This document shows, one piece after another, positions 51,935-60,604 of a stretch of 64,000 nucleotides of DNA. The notes under the pieces are model-generated. The model was not told where the DNA came from. It searched no databases and was given only the letters and a program-made list of their open reading frames with translations. The translations under genes were made by a program, and so were the position numbers. Where the stretch lies: assembly GCF_000619925.1 (NCBI RefSeq), contig NZ_JHVB01000001.1:682001-746000 (forward strand), written 5' to 3'. The stretch is from Treponema sp. C6A8 (GTDB lineage: Bacteria; Spirochaetota; Spirochaetia; Treponematales; Treponemataceae). Every line of letters begins with the position of its first letter. Positions within the stretch are counted from its first letter, which is position 1.

Positions 51935-53712
51935 TCCTTCTTCTCTTCCTCTTTTTTTGGTTCGTCTTCTATTCCAAGCATTTTCTTTGCGCGGTTGCGG
52001 ACTGAACCGTTGCCTTTGCGGTCAAGGGCGAGTGAGCGGATTTTTTCTTCTACTGCGCCACCGAACTTATGATTCTTGTACATATCAAGTCCGATGTTCT
52101 GAAGATCGCCGTCCTTATTTTCAAGATATTTGAGACAAATATCGGCATAGCTGCTCTTTGAGTGTTTGGCAAGCTCGTTTCCAACTCCCTTGGCAAGATT
52201 TTTCATGCGGACATCAGAAAGGCACTTTTCTGCAAGGGCAAGGATTTCTTCTTCACCATGATCGGCCTCTATCAAAGCCTGAACAACCTTAACCTTAATA
52301 TTGTCAGGCACCTTCTTTTCAAGCATTTCCTTCATAAAACGGTCTGCGTTCGGCTCGTTATACAAAGGCAGGGCTGAAATTGCGGCTTCCTTGATGATAC
52401 GTTCGCTGTCGTTTTCGGCACGGTAAATCAAATATGGAATTGCGTGATAATCAAGAATTTTTTTAGAAACATTGATTGCTTCCTGGCGAACCTTCCAGTG
52501 CTCATCTCGAATTCCCTGAAGAATGCAGGCCTGAGCCTTACCGTCCTGAGGGAATTCGCCAAGTCCCTTGATTGCGTACTGACGGATGTTAGGATTTGCA
52601 TCCTTGTAGGTATTGATGAGAACTGGAACTGCTTCCATTTTTCCCATAAGGCCGAGAGCCTCTGCTGCATACATGCGGACAAAGGAGTTTTCATCTTCAT
52701 TTTCAAGGATGGCAACAATCTTATCAAAAGTTTCTACGGCGTGAAGCTTACCAAGAGTGCGCATAAGAGTCTGGCGCTGGGCGTCACTCAAATCATCTCG
52801 TTCAAGATATTCTGCAACCGAAAGGGCCGACTGCGCATCGCCGATTTCACCGATTGTAGAAAGAGTGTCGTTGAAATAGGTTTCATTGTCGCTTTCCAGA
52901 ATCGTGAAAACTGCAGGAATAGCTTCGCTTGTATGAACTTTCTGAATATATTCAAAGCAGGCCTTTACCAGGTCAGTTTTTGTGTCGTAAGGGTCATTAA
53001 GGATTGTTACGGCAAAGTTTTCCAGACAAGGGTCTTCCAGCTTTCCAAAGTATTCAAGGATTTTCTGTTGAATCTGAATGTTTTCGCTTACTTCAAAAAG
53101 ATCGTAGATTTCTTCGGTAAAGCGAGGGTCTTCATTTTTGATTAAATCGTCGATGAGTTTTGTAATCTCTGAAGGAAGTCCGTACTTGATTGTCTTTTTA
53201 TTTTCTTCAGGAACTTCGTCATTTTCGTCCTTGTCAGCTGCGGCTTTTGCCTTGTCCTGATCGATTGGCTTAGGACGCTTTTTAGGCGGAACTTCTGAAA
53301 CTCCGGCAGGAGAATTTGATTTTTTTTCGGAAGAAGAGTCTTCTTCTGTGTCTTCTTCCGGGCTAACTTCGTCCTCACTTTCTTCTGTAGCCTCTTCGGA
53401 TTCAGACTCGCTTTCATCTTCTGAGGCCGGCTCCCCTTCTTCTTCTGGAGAGGAGTCTTCCGAGCGGGTTCCTGTATTGTCCGTGCCGGCCGAAGAAGCA
53501 TCATCTTCAGGGGATTGAAGCAGTTTTTTCTCTTCTTCTGTGAGATCAAGGCCGTCGAGCAGGTCGGAAACGGTGTCATCAAGGGCAGAACCTGCGTCGG
53601 CAGAATCGCCAAGGGGGTACAAGTCCTTAACCTGGGTAGGATCAGCAGCCTCCTGTGCAAAAAGTGCGGCAGAAAATAATGTAAAAATTGCAATTCGGAC
53701 TGATTTTTTCAC
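51931..53712 (-). CDS. secreted HEAT-repeat protein with acidic linker
   Basis: 593 aa. Signal peptide KKSVRIAIFTLFSAALFAQ; then an extremely acidic Ser/Glu/Asp stretch (about 75-145, for example EDESESESEEATEESEDE); then HEAT-type repeats from about residue 185 to the end (VRMYAAEALGLMGKMEAVPV, IRQYAIKGLGEFPQDGKAQA, VRQEAINVSKKILDYHAIPY). It is probably a periplasmic scaffold. GTG start with GGGGG five bases upstream, ten bases after tgt. The C-terminus is Lys/Glu rich (DEPKKEEEKKD). No function known. Confidence 0.75.
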   Translation of the reverse strand: MKKSVRIAIFTLFSAALFAQEAADPTQVKDLYPLGDSADAGSALDDTVSDLLDGLDLTEEEKKLLQSPEDDASSAGTDNTGTRSEDSSPEEEGEPASEDESESESEEATEESEDEVSPEEDTEEDSSSEKKSNSPAGVSEVPPKKRPKPIDQDKAKAAADKDENDEVPEENKKTIKYGLPSEITKLIDDLIKNEDPRFTEEIYDLFEVSENIQIQQKILEYFGKLEDPCLENFAVTILNDPYDTKTDLVKACFEYIQKVHTSEAIPAVFTILESDNETYFNDTLSTIGEIGDAQSALSVAEYLERDDLSDAQRQTLMRTLGKLHAVETFDKIVAILENEDENSFVRMYAAEALGLMGKMEAVPVLINTYKDANPNIRQYAIKGLGEFPQDGKAQACILQGIRDEHWKVRQEAINVSKKILDYHAIPYLIYRAENDSERIIKEAAISALPLYNEPNADRFMKEMLEKKVPDNIKVKVVQALIEADHGEEEILALAEKCLSDVRMKNLAKGVGNELAKHSKSSYADICLKYLENKDGDLQNIGLDMYKNHKFGGAVEEKIRSLALDRKGNGSVRNRAKKMLGIEDEPKKEEEKKD

Positions 53713-53721
53713 GCTTGCCCC

Positions 53722-54858
53722 CTAGACTCCCTGATGGAACTTTTCAAGGAAGTTTTTGCGGTATTCTTCAAAGCGGTCTTCGTTGATTGCCGCGCGGATT
53801 TCGTGAATCATATTGTGAAGGAAGTAGAGGTTGTGATAGCTTGCAAGAATTGAGCTGAGGATTTCCTGTTCCTTGAAAATATGGCGAAGGTATGAACGGG
53901 TGTAAGTTCGGCAAACCTTGCAGTTGCACTCAGGGTCGAGCGGCTCGTGACAGTGAGTCCAGCGTTCCTGCTTAATTGAAAGCATTCCTCGGTGAGTAAA
54001 GTAAGAGCCGTTTCGGGCATTGCGGGTTGGAAGAACGCAGTCAAACATGTCGATTCCGGCCTGTACGGCGTCCAGAATGTATTCCGGGGTTCCGATTCCC
54101 ATTACGTACTTAGGCTTGTTCTCCGGCAGATACTGAACGGTATAATTAAGGAATTTTGTGAACTCTTCAGGAGTTTCGCCGACGCTAAGACCGCCGATTG
54201 CGATACCAGGCAGGTCCTGTTCGCTTACAAATTCTGCGCTCTGCTTTCGAAGGTCTTCAAAAAAATTTCCCTGAACGATTGGGAAAAGCATTCCCTTGTA
54301 GCCCTGGTCGTTTACGGCGTGCTCCCACTCTTTTTTGGCGCGAAGGAGCCAGTCGCTCGTAACTTTTAAAGCTTTTTCGGCAACCTTACGGGGTTCACCG
54401 GCACCGGTACAAACGTCAATCTGCATCTGGATGTCGGAATTAAACTTGCGCTGGGTCTGCACTACGCTTTCAGGCGTAAACATGTGGTAGCTTCCGTCGA
54501 TATTGCTCTGGAAGCGGACACCTTCGTCAGTGATTTTTCGCAGCTTTGAGAGGCTCCAAACCTGAAATCCGCCCGAGTCTGTTAAAAAGTTTCTGTTCCA
54601 CTTAGAAAAACCGTGAAGTCCGCCGGCTTCTTCAATAAGGTCTGCGCCCGGGCGAAGGTAAAGATGATAGGTATTTGCAAGGATAATTTCAAAATTGATT
54701 TCTTCAAGAAAATCCTTTGGCATTGCCTTTACAGTGGCATTGGTTCCAACCGGCATAAAAACAGGAGTCTGAACGTCGCCGTGAGCCAGGTGAATAACGC
54801 CTGTGCGGGCCTTGCCGTCTGCGGAAGTGTGGTGTATGTCAAAAATGTTTGTAATCAT
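53722..54858 (-). CDS. tgt: queuine/preQ1 tRNA-ribosyltransferase
   Basis: 378 aa. Exchanges guanine 34 for preQ1 in tRNAs for Asp, Asn, His and Tyr. Catalytic DSGGFQVWSL region, GIAIGGLSVGE, MGIGTPEYILDAVQAGIDMFDCVLPTRNARNG (read in parts) and the zinc site CNCKVCRTYTRSYLRHIF are present. It starts one base after the stop of the LptG-like gene, with AGGA about eight bases before the ATG, so it is co-translated with the lipid-transport permeases. No other queuosine genes are in the window. Confidence 0.95.
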   Translation of the reverse strand: MITNIFDIHHTSADGKARTGVIHLAHGDVQTPVFMPVGTNATVKAMPKDFLEEINFEIILANTYHLYLRPGADLIEEAGGLHGFSKWNRNFLTDSGGFQVWSLSKLRKITDEGVRFQSNIDGSYHMFTPESVVQTQRKFNSDIQMQIDVCTGAGEPRKVAEKALKVTSDWLLRAKKEWEHAVNDQGYKGMLFPIVQGNFFEDLRKQSAEFVSEQDLPGIAIGGLSVGETPEEFTKFLNYTVQYLPENKPKYVMGIGTPEYILDAVQAGIDMFDCVLPTRNARNGSYFTHRGMLSIKQERWTHCHEPLDPECNCKVCRTYTRSYLRHIFKEQEILSSILASYHNLYFLHNMIHEIRAAINEDRFEEYRKNFLEKFHQGV

Positions 54859-54859
54859 A

Positions 54860-55939
54860 TTAAGTCCTACTATATTTTAATAATATTATACTAGCAATTG
54901 TAAATAAAATCACAGGCGACCAGGCGCCCGCAAAAGGTGTTATGTAGCCGTGCTTTGCAAAAACCATCGTTACCATGTGCATGACATAAAAAAGTACGGA
55001 GGCGCTGATGCAGGAAGCAAGGCTGATTAAAAGCACGTTCTTTTTTGTCTTTCCCGTAAGCCCGATTGAAAGAAAAACAACGATAAAAACGATAAAGGGA
55101 AAGGCAAATTTCTTATAGTATTCCGAAAGCTGCTGACCAAAAGGAAGTCCCGCCTTTCTAAGATGCTCAATATAGATTTTTGCTTCCTTTGCCGAAACTG
55201 ACTGAACGTCCACTATATTTTTTCGGAAGATTTCATAGCTTTCCGTAAGTTTTTCTTCAAGGGTGCTGTCAAAGCTGGCAGTCGAAAAGCGGCCGCTTTC
55301 ATCACGCTTGTATTCCAGAGTATTCTGAAGGCGCCAGTGCCCCGCATCAAAATCCCATATAGCTAAATCCGAATGAATGACGCTGATAAGATTTTTATTT
55401 TCATCGCGGAAGATTACATAAAGATTTTGAAGTCGTTTGGTTTCTTCATAATAACGGGCTGCATTATAAATGATTTTTCCGTTTTCTGAAATTACAATTA
55501 CGTTATTGTTGTTATCGCTTTCAAATTTCTGAAGAAGATGATTTTGCAGCTTCATTTTCTTTTCGTAGGTCTGAACTACTACCCCATTTTCAAAGGCAAA
55601 AAGGGCAATAGAAAGAATAATAGAAAGAATGAGGGCAGGAGCCGTAAACTTAAAAAGCGAAACTCCTGACGCAAAAAGAGCCTCAAGCTCATTATTGGCG
55701 TACATGTTACTTAGCGTATAGGATGAAGAAAAAAGAATTGCAACCGGCACGGCATACCAGATTGTTTTTGGAATATAATTGAGCATTACCACGCCAATAT
55801 CGTGCCAGGAACTTCCGTTCTGAAGGTAAGTCGTAAGGTTCATAAAAAGGTCGACAAGATTGAGGACCAGGGCAAAAAAGAGAACCGCGCCAATAAAAAG
55901 AGGAATCATTTTTTTCAGAAGATAGCCGACAAGTTTCAA
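54860..55939 (-). CDS. lptG: LptF/LptG-family permease (second)
   Basis: 359 aa YjgP/YjgQ-family protein: membrane segments near residues 12-35, 55-80 and 98-120, a periplasmic beta-jellyroll of about 140 residues (VIVISENGKIIYNAARYY), and three C-terminal segments (PFIVFIVVFLSIGLTG onward). With its partner it forms the permease of the Lpt complex that lifts glycolipid to LptD. No LptB ATPase gene is near. TTG start with GGGAG about eight bases upstream. F versus G is assigned by order only. Confidence 0.82.
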   Translation of the reverse strand: MKLVGYLLKKMIPLFIGAVLFFALVLNLVDLFMNLTTYLQNGSSWHDIGVVMLNYIPKTIWYAVPVAILFSSSYTLSNMYANNELEALFASGVSLFKFTAPALILSIILSIALFAFENGVVVQTYEKKMKLQNHLLQKFESDNNNNVIVISENGKIIYNAARYYEETKRLQNLYVIFRDENKNLISVIHSDLAIWDFDAGHWRLQNTLEYKRDESGRFSTASFDSTLEEKLTESYEIFRKNIVDVQSVSAKEAKIYIEHLRKAGLPFGQQLSEYYKKFAFPFIVFIVVFLSIGLTGKTKKNVLLISLASCISASVLFYVMHMVTMVFAKHGYITPFAGAWSPVILFTIASIILLKYSRT

Positions 55940-55958
55940 AAAAAAATCTCCCGTAAGC

Positions 55959-57263
55959 CTACTTTTTTAACAAAACGGCAAGGAAAGCCAGGGCCATAAC
56001 ACCGATTACAAAATTAGGCACCCAGATACACCAGAAAGGATCAAGTCCTACTCTCTGAACAAAAAGCTGGCCCATAATCTGCATTGCCCAGTAAAGAACG
56101 CAGACAACAAGTCCTATAAAAAGACAGATTGTCTGGCCGTGGTGCTTTCCGAATACAAAGGCAATTGAAAAGGCCAGGAAGGCAAAAAAGATTGAACCGA
56201 AAGGCAGGGCAAACTTTTTATGAAACTCCATCGTCCAAAGTCGCAGGCGTCGGTTTTCAGCAAAAGAGTCGCTTGTATTTTCTTTCATGCGTTTAAGTTC
56301 GCGGGAAAGGTCGTAGGTTGTCATTTCGCGGGCAGAATGAGATGTATTTCCAAGCACAGCCTTATCAAAAACGTTGAGGACCGTGCGTTCAGATTCCAGA
56401 ACATCGTAATTATGCTTTAAATTGTGCTTGATAGAAAGAACGGTGGCATCATCCATGGAAAGTTCCATTAAAACTCCTTCTGTCTGGCCGCCGCGAAGGG
56501 AAGATTTTCCTGCAATAATGATTTTATCAGTATCGTTATCTGTATCAAAAAGAATAAGGTCACTTACAGAGCCGGAGTTCACCTGCCCCATCACAATGCT
56601 TGCGCTGTCCAGAGTTTTAACGCTGTTTGATTCCAGGGAAACGGTCGGCGTAGACTGCATGATTTTTCTGAAAAGCTGATTGTATTTCATCGTTCCAAGC
56701 GGAAGAAGATAATCGTTTACAAAAAATGAGCCGATTGAAATTGCCGTTCCCAGAATGATTACAGGGTAAAAAATCTTAATGAAAGAAAAGCCCGAAGCCC
56801 GGAAAATCAGGATTTCGTTACTGCTCATCATGCCGCCAAGGCTCATGGAAAAACCGACAAGGGTTGCAAAAGGAGCTGACTGGGCAATGATAAAAGGAAG
56901 GCTGTAAAACATAATCCTCATTACGTCGCTGAAGGGCGCTGATTTTGCAAGCAGCTGTTCAACAGTAAGAAGAATCTGATTTACAAAAAAAATCATAAAA
57001 AAGAAAAGAAAGGCAACAAGAAAATATAAAAATAAATCCTTAAAAAGATATTTTACAAGGATATGATTTTTAAGCTCGCCTGATTTTAATACATTTACGC
57101 TGAACCACTCATATTTTGCTTCAACATATTCAATTGCCGGACTCAGTTTTTCAAGAATCCGGTCTATGAGAGGCTCAATGCGTTTGTAAAATCTTGATTT
57201 TCGGTCAGAAACAATCCTAAGCGCGTGCTCAAACTGTTTCTTTATTTTTGTAATGTCAGGCAA
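55959..57263 (-). CDS. lptF: LptF/LptG-family permease (first)
   Basis: 434 aa. The first 75 residues are a charged cytoplasmic extension (KKQFEHALRIVSDRKSRFYK) not seen in the partner. Then the YjgP/YjgQ layout: three membrane segments (FLFFFMIFFVNQILL; GFSMSLGGMMSSNEILIFRA as the family signature), a periplasmic domain with SSLRGGQTEGVLMELSMDD, and three C-terminal segments ending AFLAVLLKK. TTG start with AAGGAAG as Shine-Dalgarno, 12 bases after dut. Co-transcribed with dut, lptG and tgt. Confidence 0.82.
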   Translation of the reverse strand: MPDITKIKKQFEHALRIVSDRKSRFYKRIEPLIDRILEKLSPAIEYVEAKYEWFSVNVLKSGELKNHILVKYLFKDLFLYFLVAFLFFFMIFFVNQILLTVEQLLAKSAPFSDVMRIMFYSLPFIIAQSAPFATLVGFSMSLGGMMSSNEILIFRASGFSFIKIFYPVIILGTAISIGSFFVNDYLLPLGTMKYNQLFRKIMQSTPTVSLESNSVKTLDSASIVMGQVNSGSVSDLILFDTDNDTDKIIIAGKSSLRGGQTEGVLMELSMDDATVLSIKHNLKHNYDVLESERTVLNVFDKAVLGNTSHSAREMTTYDLSRELKRMKENTSDSFAENRRLRLWTMEFHKKFALPFGSIFFAFLAFSIAFVFGKHHGQTICLFIGLVVCVLYWAMQIMGQLFVQRVGLDPFWCIWVPNFVIGVMALAFLAVLLKK

Positions 57264-57275
57264 GCTAAAACTTCC

Positions 57276-57716
57276 TTACACTCCGGTAGAACCAAATCCG
57301 CCGGCTCCTCGTTCTGTTTCTTCAAGGCTTTCTACCACAGAAAAATCAGCCTGAATCACAGGAGCAACAAGCATCTGGGCAATGCGGTCACCGTTATTAA
57401 CTGTAAAAGGCTGAGAGCCAAGGTTGATTAAAATTACGTTGATTTCGCCGCGGTAATCGCTGTCGATTGTGCCCGGAGTATTCAAAACAGTTACTCCGTT
57501 TTTTGCAGCAAGACCTGAACGAGGCCTGATCTGAACCTCATAGCCTTCCGGGATTTCAAAAAAGAGGCCGGTTGGAATCATTGCAGATTTTCCGCTTTCA
57601 ATTACCACAGGACTTTTTACCAGAGCGCAGATATCTGCCCCTGCAGCGCCATTAGTTTTATAAACAGGAAGCTTTGCTCCCTCTGAAGCTACAACTTTAA
57701 TATTTATCTTTGTCAT
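57276..57716 (-). CDS. dut: dUTP diphosphatase
   Basis: 146 aa trimeric-type dUTPase with all five motifs: [38 protein letters not shown] and the C-terminal [10 protein letters not shown]. It hydrolyses dUTP to dUMP, keeping uracil out of DNA and feeding dTMP synthesis upstream of Tmk. TATAAT ends six bases before the ATG, so the transcript should be leaderless. It heads the dut-lptF-lptG-tgt run and is divergent from the aldolase gene. Confidence 0.96.
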   Translation of the reverse strand: MTKINIKVVASEGAKLPVYKTNGAAGADICALVKSPVVIESGKSAMIPTGLFFEIPEGYEVQIRPRSGLAAKNGVTVLNTPGTIDSDYRGEINVILINLGSQPFTVNNGDRIAQMLVAPVIQADFSVVESLEETERGAGGFGSTGV

Positions 57717-57722
57717 AATAAT

Positions 57723-57751
57723 ATTATAGGAGATAATTTGATAATTGAAAA
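57723..57751 (-). promoter_or_regulatory. sigma70 promoter of dut, leaderless layout
   Basis: TTTTCA, 17-base spacer, TATAAT, six bases to the ATG. The -35 box lies on the same bases as the -35 box of the opposite promoter. Confidence 0.65.
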
Positions 57752-57774
57752 CCCGACAATAGTTTTGATATAAT
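57745..57774 (+). promoter_or_regulatory. sigma70 promoter of the aldolase gene, leaderless layout
   Basis: TTGAAA, 18-base spacer, perfect TATAAT, then seven bases (TAACTAA) to the ATG. No Shine-Dalgarno. Back to back with the dut promoter. Confidence 0.75.
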
Positions 57775-57781
57775 TAACTAA

Positions 57782-58369
57782 ATGTTTGAAGAAATTGTAA
57801 GCAGACTTAGTGAAGTAAAAATTGTTCCCGTTGTTACTGTCTTTGATAAGGATGAAGCGGTAAAGCTTGCCCATTCTCTTGTAAACCGGGGATACAGCGC
57901 AGTGGAGTTTGCATTCAGAAGCGCTACAGGTGCAGAAAGTGATTTTATAAAAGCCGGAGAATGCATTCAGGCGGTAAGGAAACTATGTCCTAAAATGCTT
58001 TGCGGTGCCGGCACCGTAATCAATCCAAAACTTGCAGAACTCGCAAAAAACAGCGGCGCCCAGTTTGTAATGTCACCAGGCTTTAATCCTGCGACAGTCG
58101 AATGGTGCATTAAAAATGATATGGCAATATTTCCGGGCGTAAACTCGCCAAGTCAGGTAGAAGAAGCCTTGATGTATGGCATTGATGTATTGAAGTTTTT
58201 CCCGGCAGAAATAAGCGGCGGGGTAAAAATGTTAAAGGCTCTTGGCGGACCTTTCCCGACGGTGAAGTTTATACCGACGGGCGGAATTGATGCCGCCAAC
58301 GCCGACGATTACCTTGCCTGCAAGAATGTAATCGCCGTAGGCGGTTCGTGGGTTTGCCAGATCAGGTAA
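57782..58369 (+). CDS. KDPG/KHG aldolase family protein
   Basis: 195 aa class I aldolase. VVTVFDKDEAVKLAHSLVNR, EFAFRSATG (Glu/Arg of the active site), CGAGTVINPKLAELA, SPGFNPATVEWC, FPGVNSPSQVEEA and the Schiff-base lysine in LKFFPAE are present. It should cleave 2-keto-3-deoxy-6-phosphogluconate or a related ketodeoxy sugar acid to pyruvate. It is slightly short at the C-terminus. No KDG kinase, dehydratase or regulator is adjacent, so the pathway (Entner-Doudoroff or uronate breakdown) cannot be fixed. Confidence 0.87.
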   Translation: MFEEIVSRLSEVKIVPVVTVFDKDEAVKLAHSLVNRGYSAVEFAFRSATGAESDFIKAGECIQAVRKLCPKMLCGAGTVINPKLAELAKNSGAQFVMSPGFNPATVEWCIKNDMAIFPGVNSPSQVEEALMYGIDVLKFFPAEISGGVKMLKALGGPFPTVKFIPTGGIDAANADDYLACKNVIAVGGSWVCQIR

Positions 58370-58384
58370 GGCAGCTGTCCTACC
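58365..58384. terminator. possible bidirectional hairpin between convergent genes
   Basis: A near-perfect 20-base palindrome (GGTA...TACC with one mismatch and one G-T pair, centred on GCAGCTG) overlaps the aldolase stop codon and precedes the chemoreceptor stop. There is no T-tract, so a termination role is uncertain. Confidence 0.35.
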
Positions 58385-58396
58385 TTCCCTCGCAAA

Positions 58397-60484
58397 TTAA
58401 ACCTTAAACTGGTCAATCTGCTCGCCGATTTCGGCAATTGATTCGTTCATCTTGCCTGCAATTCCGTGAAGAGCAGAACCGGTTTCATTAATCTTTTTAG
58501 CACCGATAGACATTTCGTCCATCCCCTGAGTCATGCTGACAGTAGCATCCTGCAAAAGCTGAACTTCCTTCAAAATCATCTTATTGCCTTCTGCCATTTC
58601 AGAAGAAGCAGTTCTTACTTCGCCGGTACTGTCATTCATATTATGAAGGGCTTCTGTAATCTGTTTAGAACCTTCGTTCTGTTCTTCCATTGCAGTCTTA
58701 ATGTGAAGGACAAGGGCATCAGTTTCTTCAAGCTTGAGTGAAACAGTTTCAAAGGCGATACTTGCATCTGAACTGGCCTCAACAACTTCATTAATAGAAT
58801 CCTTGATATTTGTAAGCTGCACACCGATTGTCTTTGACTGTGCAGTAGAAGTTTCTGAAAGTTTTCTGATTTCGTCAGCAACAACAGCAAAGCCCTTACC
58901 AGCTTCACCGGCATGAGCAGCCTCAATTGCCGCATTCATTGCAAGAAGGTTTGTCTGACTTGCAATTGCAGAAATAGCGCCGTTTGCTTCCTGAAGCATC
59001 TGAGACTGAGCTTCAATCTGTTCAACGCGGGCATTTACAGCCTTCTGTTTTTCAATACCAGTATGAGCGTTCATGCGAAGGTCATTGAAAGAACGGGCCA
59101 TCTTATCAACAGAACCGTTTACTGAAGAAATATTTCCGATCATCTCTTCTACGGCAGCAGAAGCGGCAGAAACACCGCGGGACTGTGCCGCAATCATGTT
59201 TTCAAGAGATTCAATATTTGAAGCAATCTGGTTTACAGCGCCTGCAGTCTGATTTACACTCTGAGTCTGACCGCTGATCTGCTTGCGCATTGAATCAATG
59301 TTAGAAATAATTTCTGTAATGGAAGCGGCAGTATCACCTACACTTGCACTCATTGTCTCACCAACGCTTCCAAGGTTAGATTTAGAATCTTTTACGGCAG
59401 AAATAATCTGCTGCAGTTTTTCTGTAAAGGCATTAAATCCTTTTACCACGTTACCGATTTCATCATTTGAAGTAACTGCGATGCGTTTTGTAAGGTCGGC
59501 ATTACCGCTTGCAATTTCAGTAATAGAAGCTTCAACAGTCTTAAGAGGCTTAATACTCATAGAAATAATCAAAGTACTGATTGTAACGGCAATAATCAAA
59601 ATAATTGCAATGGCAATCAGCATTGAAGTAGCCATTTTTGTAATTACGCCAAAGAATTCAGAGAATGGAGCCATACAGAAAACAGCCCAGTCACAGTTAC
59701 CGCCGACAGGACGATAAGAAGCAACCATAAGTTTTTTGCGCCAAGGCTCAAAGAAAACCTTATAGGCCACAGTTCCCTTCATTGTATCAGTAATTGCTTC
59801 CTTCATGGCGCCGCTTGTAGAATCGCGGAGAACCTGCCCTTCTTCTACGAATTTAACATCAGAGTCAGCAACAGTTTTTCCTGTCTTCATATTGATAACA
59901 AAGGGGTGACTTGAACTTCCGATTGTAATGTCTTTACAAAGCTTTGAAGGAGCATCTCCGTGAGTTATTGCAACAATAGCACCTGTAATTCTTCCCGAAT
60001 ACAAATCACGTACAGGAACAGAATAGAAGATCAAAAGCTTATTATTTACAGGACTGATTGTAGGGTCAGAAATATAATGCTCGCCTTTTATTGCACGCTT
60101 AAAATATTCACGGTTTGAAAAATCAATTACACTTCCGTCAGTAGTTATGGAAATACCATTTTCATCATAATAAGAAATGTTTTCGTAATTTGTGTTTATT
60201 TTCTTTGCACTGGAAACGATTTCTGTTTTTTCCTGATTTGATACCGAAGGATCCTGAATTACAGACATATTTGCAAGAACGTCCAGCATGTGAAATTCTT
60301 TTTCATTATTTTCGCGGATCAGGTTTGCGGCATTTTCAGAAATGGCAATAATCTGATTTTCTACAGAATTTCCAAGTGATGATTTTGCCATTGTATAGGC
60401 AATAAATCCTAAAACAACATTCGAAAAAATTACAATTCCCAAAAGCAAAACAAGCAGCTTAAATTTTAAACTGTTTAACTTCAT
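58397..60484 (-). CDS. methyl-accepting chemotaxis protein (dCache receptor)
   Basis: 695 aa. Membrane segment 1 (about 10-32), a periplasmic double-Cache sensor (about 40-280: [36 protein letters not shown]), membrane segment 2 (about 288-312), HAMP ([18 protein letters not shown]), and a cytoplasmic signalling domain with the hairpin tip [20 protein letters not shown] and [15 protein letters not shown]. dCache domains bind small ligands such as amino acids or organic acids; the ligand is unknown. No CheR-docking pentapeptide at the C-terminus. Shine-Dalgarno GAGGT precedes the ATG, directly after a terminator-like hairpin in the leader. Confidence 0.92.
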   Translation of the reverse strand: MKLNSLKFKLLVLLLGIVIFSNVVLGFIAYTMAKSSLGNSVENQIIAISENAANLIRENNEKEFHMLDVLANMSVIQDPSVSNQEKTEIVSSAKKINTNYENISYYDENGISITTDGSVIDFSNREYFKRAIKGEHYISDPTISPVNNKLLIFYSVPVRDLYSGRITGAIVAITHGDAPSKLCKDITIGSSSHPFVINMKTGKTVADSDVKFVEEGQVLRDSTSGAMKEAITDTMKGTVAYKVFFEPWRKKLMVASYRPVGGNCDWAVFCMAPFSEFFGVITKMATSMLIAIAIILIIAVTISTLIISMSIKPLKTVEASITEIASGNADLTKRIAVTSNDEIGNVVKGFNAFTEKLQQIISAVKDSKSNLGSVGETMSASVGDTAASITEIISNIDSMRKQISGQTQSVNQTAGAVNQIASNIESLENMIAAQSRGVSAASAAVEEMIGNISSVNGSVDKMARSFNDLRMNAHTGIEKQKAVNARVEQIEAQSQMLQEANGAISAIASQTNLLAMNAAIEAAHAGEAGKGFAVVADEIRKLSETSTAQSKTIGVQLTNIKDSINEVVEASSDASIAFETVSLKLEETDALVLHIKTAMEEQNEGSKQITEALHNMNDSTGEVRTASSEMAEGNKMILKEVQLLQDATVSMTQGMDEMSIGAKKINETGSALHGIAGKMNESIAEIGEQIDQFKV

Positions 60485-60490
60485 ATAAGT

Positions 60491-60533
60491 ACCTCAAAAA
60501 AAAAGAAAAGTCGCCCGATTAAGGACGACTTTT
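60491..60533 (-). terminator. intrinsic terminator downstream of pnp, inside the chemoreceptor leader
   Basis: On the minus strand AAAAAGTCGTCC-TTAATC-GGGCGACTTTT folds into a stem of about ten pairs followed by CTTTTTTTTTT. It ends only about seven bases before the ATG of the chemoreceptor, and the receptor promoter lies on its upstream side. Confidence 0.8.
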
Positions 60534-60547
60534 TTATTTATGAACAG

Positions 60548-60576
60548 AGTATAATACTTTTACTCCTGATAATCAA
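60548..60576 (-). promoter_or_regulatory. sigma70 promoter of the chemoreceptor gene
   Basis: TTGATT, 17-base spacer, TATACT. Predicted start near 60541, so the roughly 57-base leader contains the terminator hairpin. Confidence 0.65.
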
Positions 60577-60604
60577 GAATGCTTATTTCTGTTTATTCCT
60601 GTTC

